In this document: positions 5,041 to 7,769 of the stretch, piece after piece
Layout: each line of letters opens with the position of its first letter
Numbering within the stretch: the first letter of the stretch is position 1
NCBI GenBank assembly: GCA_934436435.1
Contig: CAKSAN010000024.1
Coordinates: forward strand, 1 to 7,769
Direction of reading: 5' to 3'
Length of the DNA: 7,769 bases
DNA from: an uncultured Acetatifactor sp.
GTDB lineage: Bacteria; Bacillota; Clostridia; Lachnospirales; Lachnospiraceae
Notes under the pieces: generated by a model
Seen by the model: only the letters and a program-made list of their open reading frames with translations
What the model was told of the DNA's origin: nothing
Database searches by the model: none
Made by a program: the position numbers and the translations under genes

Positions 5041-7351
5041 TTTCGTATTTTCTCCTTTCTTCTTTTGCCAGCCGGATTATCTCCGAACCCTTATCCAATA
5101 CGGCAGTCACGGCGTTGTTCAATGCTTCATAATCGGGAACGGCACTCCCATGAAGCTGTTTATAAAGTTCCCTTAATGGTTGGTCGGCACGCAGTATCTC
5201 CCACGAACTATGTAGGTGGTGTGTCAGGGCGTCCAGTTCTTGAAAGTCTTTCCGTTGTTCCGCATCCCTGACCGACTGCATTTCCTTTTCGGTTTCCGCT
5301 ATCAGTTTATCCAACATGACGGATTCATTGCCGTAAGACAGTAGGGAGGAGAAATCAGGCTTTTCATTTTGTTTACCTTTCATGGCGCACTTGTCGGAAA
5401 CTTCCATCAGCTCCGATATGGAAAACGGCTTGAGAAGGCAATCGGAAAATCCACGTTCTAAAAGTTCCTCTCTGTTGCAACTGCCCGAAGCGGTTGTTAC
5501 AATAATCGGAATGATCCTTGAATTGCCCACATTGGAGGTGCGTAGCAGTTCCAACAGCTCGAAGCCGTTTATATCCGGCATATTCAAATCGGTCAGAAGC
5601 AGACTGTATTCTTTCCGGCGTATCATTTCCATCAGTTCCGCAACATCGGTGCAAGTGTCGCAATGTATCCCTTCTTGTGCATACATTTCTTTCAGCATTA
5701 GGAGAAGTACCTTGTCATTGTCGATGGCAACAATATCATGGAGTGTTCGGTTATGATGAATCTGTGTTTTATTTATCCGTTCCGGCAATTCCTCGGCTGA
5801 CTGCATGGGTATCTCCACCGTGAAACGGCTGCCCTTGCCTTTCTCGCTCTTCAGCTGGATTGTGCCGCCGAGCATTGTCACAATGCGCTGAACAATGGAA
5901 AGACCTAATCCGAAGCCGTCCTTTGCGGCAGCGTTTGACAAACGTTCAAACGCACCGAACACACGTTGCTGTTCCTCTTCGGTCATACCCGAACCCGTAT
6001 CTTTGACGATAAGTTTCAGCATACCGTTATCATACCCCATTGTCAGAGAAACGGCACCGTTCTCAGTGAACTTGATGGCGTTTGACAGCAGGTTATTTCC
6101 AATTTGTAGAATGCGTTCCTTATCGGTCAGTACAACAGCATCCGTGTGATTCGTCACAGTAAGAGCAAGTCCCTTGTTTATGGCAATTGGCATAAACTCT
6201 GATTCGAGCGTATGCGCTATTGATGAAATCCTACACGTGGAGAAATTAGGCTGTTCCTTGCCGTCGTCCAGCCGGAAGAAACTCAGAAGAGTATTAAGCA
6301 TTTCACGCATACGGTCGGAGGATTGCTGAATATTTCGGATATACATCCCGGTTTTATCCGCATTGAAGTTTTTTTGTATCAGTCCGGCATAGCCCGTTAT
6401 TGCAGTCAGCGGTGTGCGTAATTCATGGGTAATGGTATGTACGGCTTTCTTGCGGGAGGTTATCAGTGCCTCGTTTCGCTTTGCCATTTGTTGCAGTCGC
6501 TCGATTAAATCTGCGGTTTCCTGTTTATATCGCTTGATGCGGTTGGCATTTCGGTGTATGATGATATATGATATGACCAGTAGCAGTATAACGAACCCTG
6601 TCAAGCCCCCAATCTGAATGAACGACCGTTCCCGCATGGCTGTTATCTCGGCTTCCCGCTTTTGTAGGTCAGTTTGTACTTTCCCGTCTATTTGAACAAC
6701 CAGTCCTTGCAGTTGCCTGTTAAGTTCCGCATTTCGTGCGGCAAGGCTATCGGCATGAACCGATAAGCGGCGGCTTTGTGCCTGTTGTTCGGTTCTCATA
6801 TTCCGGTTAAAGGAACGGTGCATCGTGGTAGTCACAGTTGGTTTCGCTTCTTCCTTTTTGCCGAAGATGCCCAAGAAACCTTTGCGCTTGGACTTCTTGG
6901 GCTGTTCCTGTACACTCTTCTGCACGATTACAGGTACTTGACTGGTTATCTTATCGTTGATGGCTTGTTGTTGTTCAAGTATTTGAACGATTTGGCACAT
7001 CTGCCGTTCCTTATCTTCGAGAAGATGGCGTACGCTGTCTATACGCTCTGCCGGATAGGTAGCTTTGAAACGGCAGAGCATACTATCCATTGCCATACGC
7101 TGTGCATGGTAATGTTCGATATCTTTATCGTTCCATTCCAGTATTGTTTCACCAAATAGAGAAAATTTTATCATTTGAATATTGATATTGTTTATCTCTT
7201 TTCGGAACTCGTCTATTTTTTTATTGTCAAGTTCTAATGCTTCTATCTCCTGCCATTCATAGAAGCTATTATATGCTATACATCCGATAAGAACGGAGAT
7301 AAGTATATACCCCAACCGTATTGTCTTATAGAAATTCCTGGATCGTTCCAT
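5033..7351 (-). CDS. rteA: RteA, membrane hybrid sensor histidine kinase (HisKA-HATPase-REC-HPt)
   Basis: 772 aa. Seen in the sequence: a membrane helix at about 12-29; a probable periplasmic, coiled-coil-rich region at 30-245 with a basic patch near 152-166; a second membrane helix at about 246-266; and a HisKA box with phospho-acceptor H309 (HELRTP). The HATPase domain has the N-box near N424, G1 DTGSGM at 451-456 and G2 GFGLGL at 479-484. A receiver domain follows with D588 (TDLNMPD), T620 and K641. A C-terminal helical region at about 665-770 carries HHLHSS, an HPt-like site with H711 the likely phosphate carrier. In CTnDOT, RteA is the sensor that partners RteB. The start overlaps the tetQ stop by one base and has no clear Shine-Dalgarno, consistent with coupling. 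The ligand is not evident from the sequence. The likely relay is H309 to D588 to H711 to RteB D55 (inference). Confidence 0.95.
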   Translation of the reverse strand: MERSRNFYKTIRLGYILISVLIGCIAYNSFYEWQEIEALELDNKKIDEFRKEINNINIQMIKFSLFGETILEWNDKDIEHYHAQRMAMDSMLCRFKATYPAERIDSVRHLLEDKERQMCQIVQILEQQQAINDKITSQVPVIVQKSVQEQPKKSKRKGFLGIFGKKEEAKPTVTTTMHRSFNRNMRTEQQAQSRRLSVHADSLAARNAELNRQLQGLVVQIDGKVQTDLQKREAEITAMRERSFIQIGGLTGFVILLLVISYIIIHRNANRIKRYKQETADLIERLQQMAKRNEALITSRKKAVHTITHELRTPLTAITGYAGLIQKNFNADKTGMYIRNIQQSSDRMREMLNTLLSFFRLDDGKEQPNFSTCRISSIAHTLESEFMPIAINKGLALTVTNHTDAVVLTDKERILQIGNNLLSNAIKFTENGAVSLTMGYDNGMLKLIVKDTGSGMTEEEQQRVFGAFERLSNAAAKDGFGLGLSIVQRIVTMLGGTIQLKSEKGKGSRFTVEIPMQSAEELPERINKTQIHHNRTLHDIVAIDNDKVLLLMLKEMYAQEGIHCDTCTDVAELMEMIRRKEYSLLLTDLNMPDINGFELLELLRTSNVGNSRIIPIIVTTASGSCNREELLERGFSDCLLKPFSISELMEVSDKCAMKGKQNEKPDFSSLLSYGNESVMLDKLIAETEKEMQSVRDAEQRKDFQELDALTHHLHSSWEILRADQPLRELYKQLHGSAVPDYEALNNAVTAVLDKGSEIIRLAKEERRKYENG
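5052..5058 (-). promoter_or_regulatory. Ribosome binding site of rteB inside rteA
   Basis: On the minus strand AAAGGAG sits 11 bases before the rteB ATG (5040-5038), inside the last codons of rteA. It is the clearest Shine-Dalgarno in the window and fixes the rteB start. It implies that rteB can be initiated on its own as well as by coupling from rteA. Confidence 0.7.
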
Positions 7352-7769
7352 TATTTTGATGATACTGATTTTTCAAACATGAATAAAAGTTTATCCTTTT
7401 CTTCCATACGGGTATTATCAGAATAACCGCCTTTTGTTATTTGATACCCACACGGCTTAACCATAAAAGTGCCTAAGCCCTTAGTGTACGAACTTACTTC
7501 TGAGGCATAGTCTTTACTTGTATTTAATGGAACTTTCCCTTTAATATGACACCACTCATTATTACAACTGATGTCTTCAATCTCAGACATCAGTTTTTGC
7601 AAATCTGTAATAGCTTTGGAACTCGCTACTTGGGGTATCTGCAACTCAAAACAGAGCATCGGTTCGAGAATGTCCACACCTGACTGTTGCAAAGCCAGCC
7701 TGAAGACATAAGGGGTCAGCTGTCTGAAATCAGCAGGTGTACTTACCGGGCTATAATACTCGGCTTGAG
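7351..7769 (-). CDS. tetQ: TetQ tetracycline-resistance ribosomal protection protein, C-terminal part (5' end outside window)
   Basis: Only the last 138 or so codons are present; the frame stays open to the window edge and begins [20 protein letters not shown]. This stretch and the ending ([12 protein letters not shown], then a lysine-rich [10 protein letters not shown] tail) match what I recognise as the C-terminus of TetQ. TetQ is an EF-G-like GTPase that removes tetracycline from the ribosome; the window covers only the EF-G domain IV/V equivalent and the C-terminal tail, so the GTPase domain and the regulatory leader lie off the right edge. The apparent internal start at 7692 is a TTG leucine codon and not a real start. 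The TAA stop shares its A with the ATG of rteA (TAATG), so the two are probably translationally coupled. Identification is confident; the exact variant cannot be judged from this fragment. Confidence 0.95.
   Translation of the reverse strand, partial: QAEYYSPVSTPADFRQLTPYVFRLALQQSGVDILEPMLCFELQIPQVASSKAITDLQKLMSEIEDISCNNEWCHIKGKVPLNTSKDYASEVSSYTKGLGTFMVKPCGYQITKGGYSDNTRMEEKDKLLFMFEKSVSSK

Noticed and set aside
4796..5271. Plus-strand reading frames opposite the rteA/rteB junction
   Set aside because: They are shadows of two well-supported genes, with no ribosome binding site or family resemblance.

Overview
The window is a piece of a Bacteroidota (Bacteroides/Parabacteroides/Prevotella-type) tetracycline-inducible integrative conjugative element of the CTnDOT family. 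Every supported gene lies on the minus strand, so the window reads from right to left. This assignment rests on the 3' end of tetQ followed by rteA, rteB and an RteC-family gene, and on exact Bacteroides -7 promoter motifs (TATCTTTG).

Layout in transcription order. 7769-7351 is the C-terminal part of the ribosomal protection protein TetQ. 7351-5033 is RteA, a membrane hybrid sensor kinase with kinase, receiver and HPt domains. 5040-3718 is RteB, an NtrC-type response regulator. tetQ and rteA share one base (TAATG), and rteA and rteB overlap by 8 bases (ATGGATAA). 3717-3439 is a structured 279-base gap with a -7 motif, a long imperfect hairpin and a hairpin plus T-run. It looks like an attenuated leader or a small RNA. 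3438-3025 is a compact 137-aa DHFR/RibD-C-like protein. 3024-2815 is a spacer with an imperfect terminator and short repeats. 2814-2197 is the RteC-family regulator, followed by a very good intrinsic terminator (2180-2144).

2047-590 and 587-66 form a second, separately promoted pair. The first gene is an AlbA_2/Schlafen-like putative DNA-binding protein with a RecG-like C-terminal region and a winged helix. The second is a short, AT-rich GHKL (Bergerat-fold) ATPase fragment that ends at a stop codon. The same frame stays open to the window edge, which suggests truncation or a nonsense mutation.

How the genes work together. In CTnDOT-type elements, tetracycline relieves attenuation of the tetQ-rteA-rteB operon. 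RteA phosphorylates RteB, RteB activates rteC, and RteC activates the excision genes (established knowledge for the family). The gap before the DHFR-like gene and the AlbA_2/GHKL pair are the parts this cascade does not explain.
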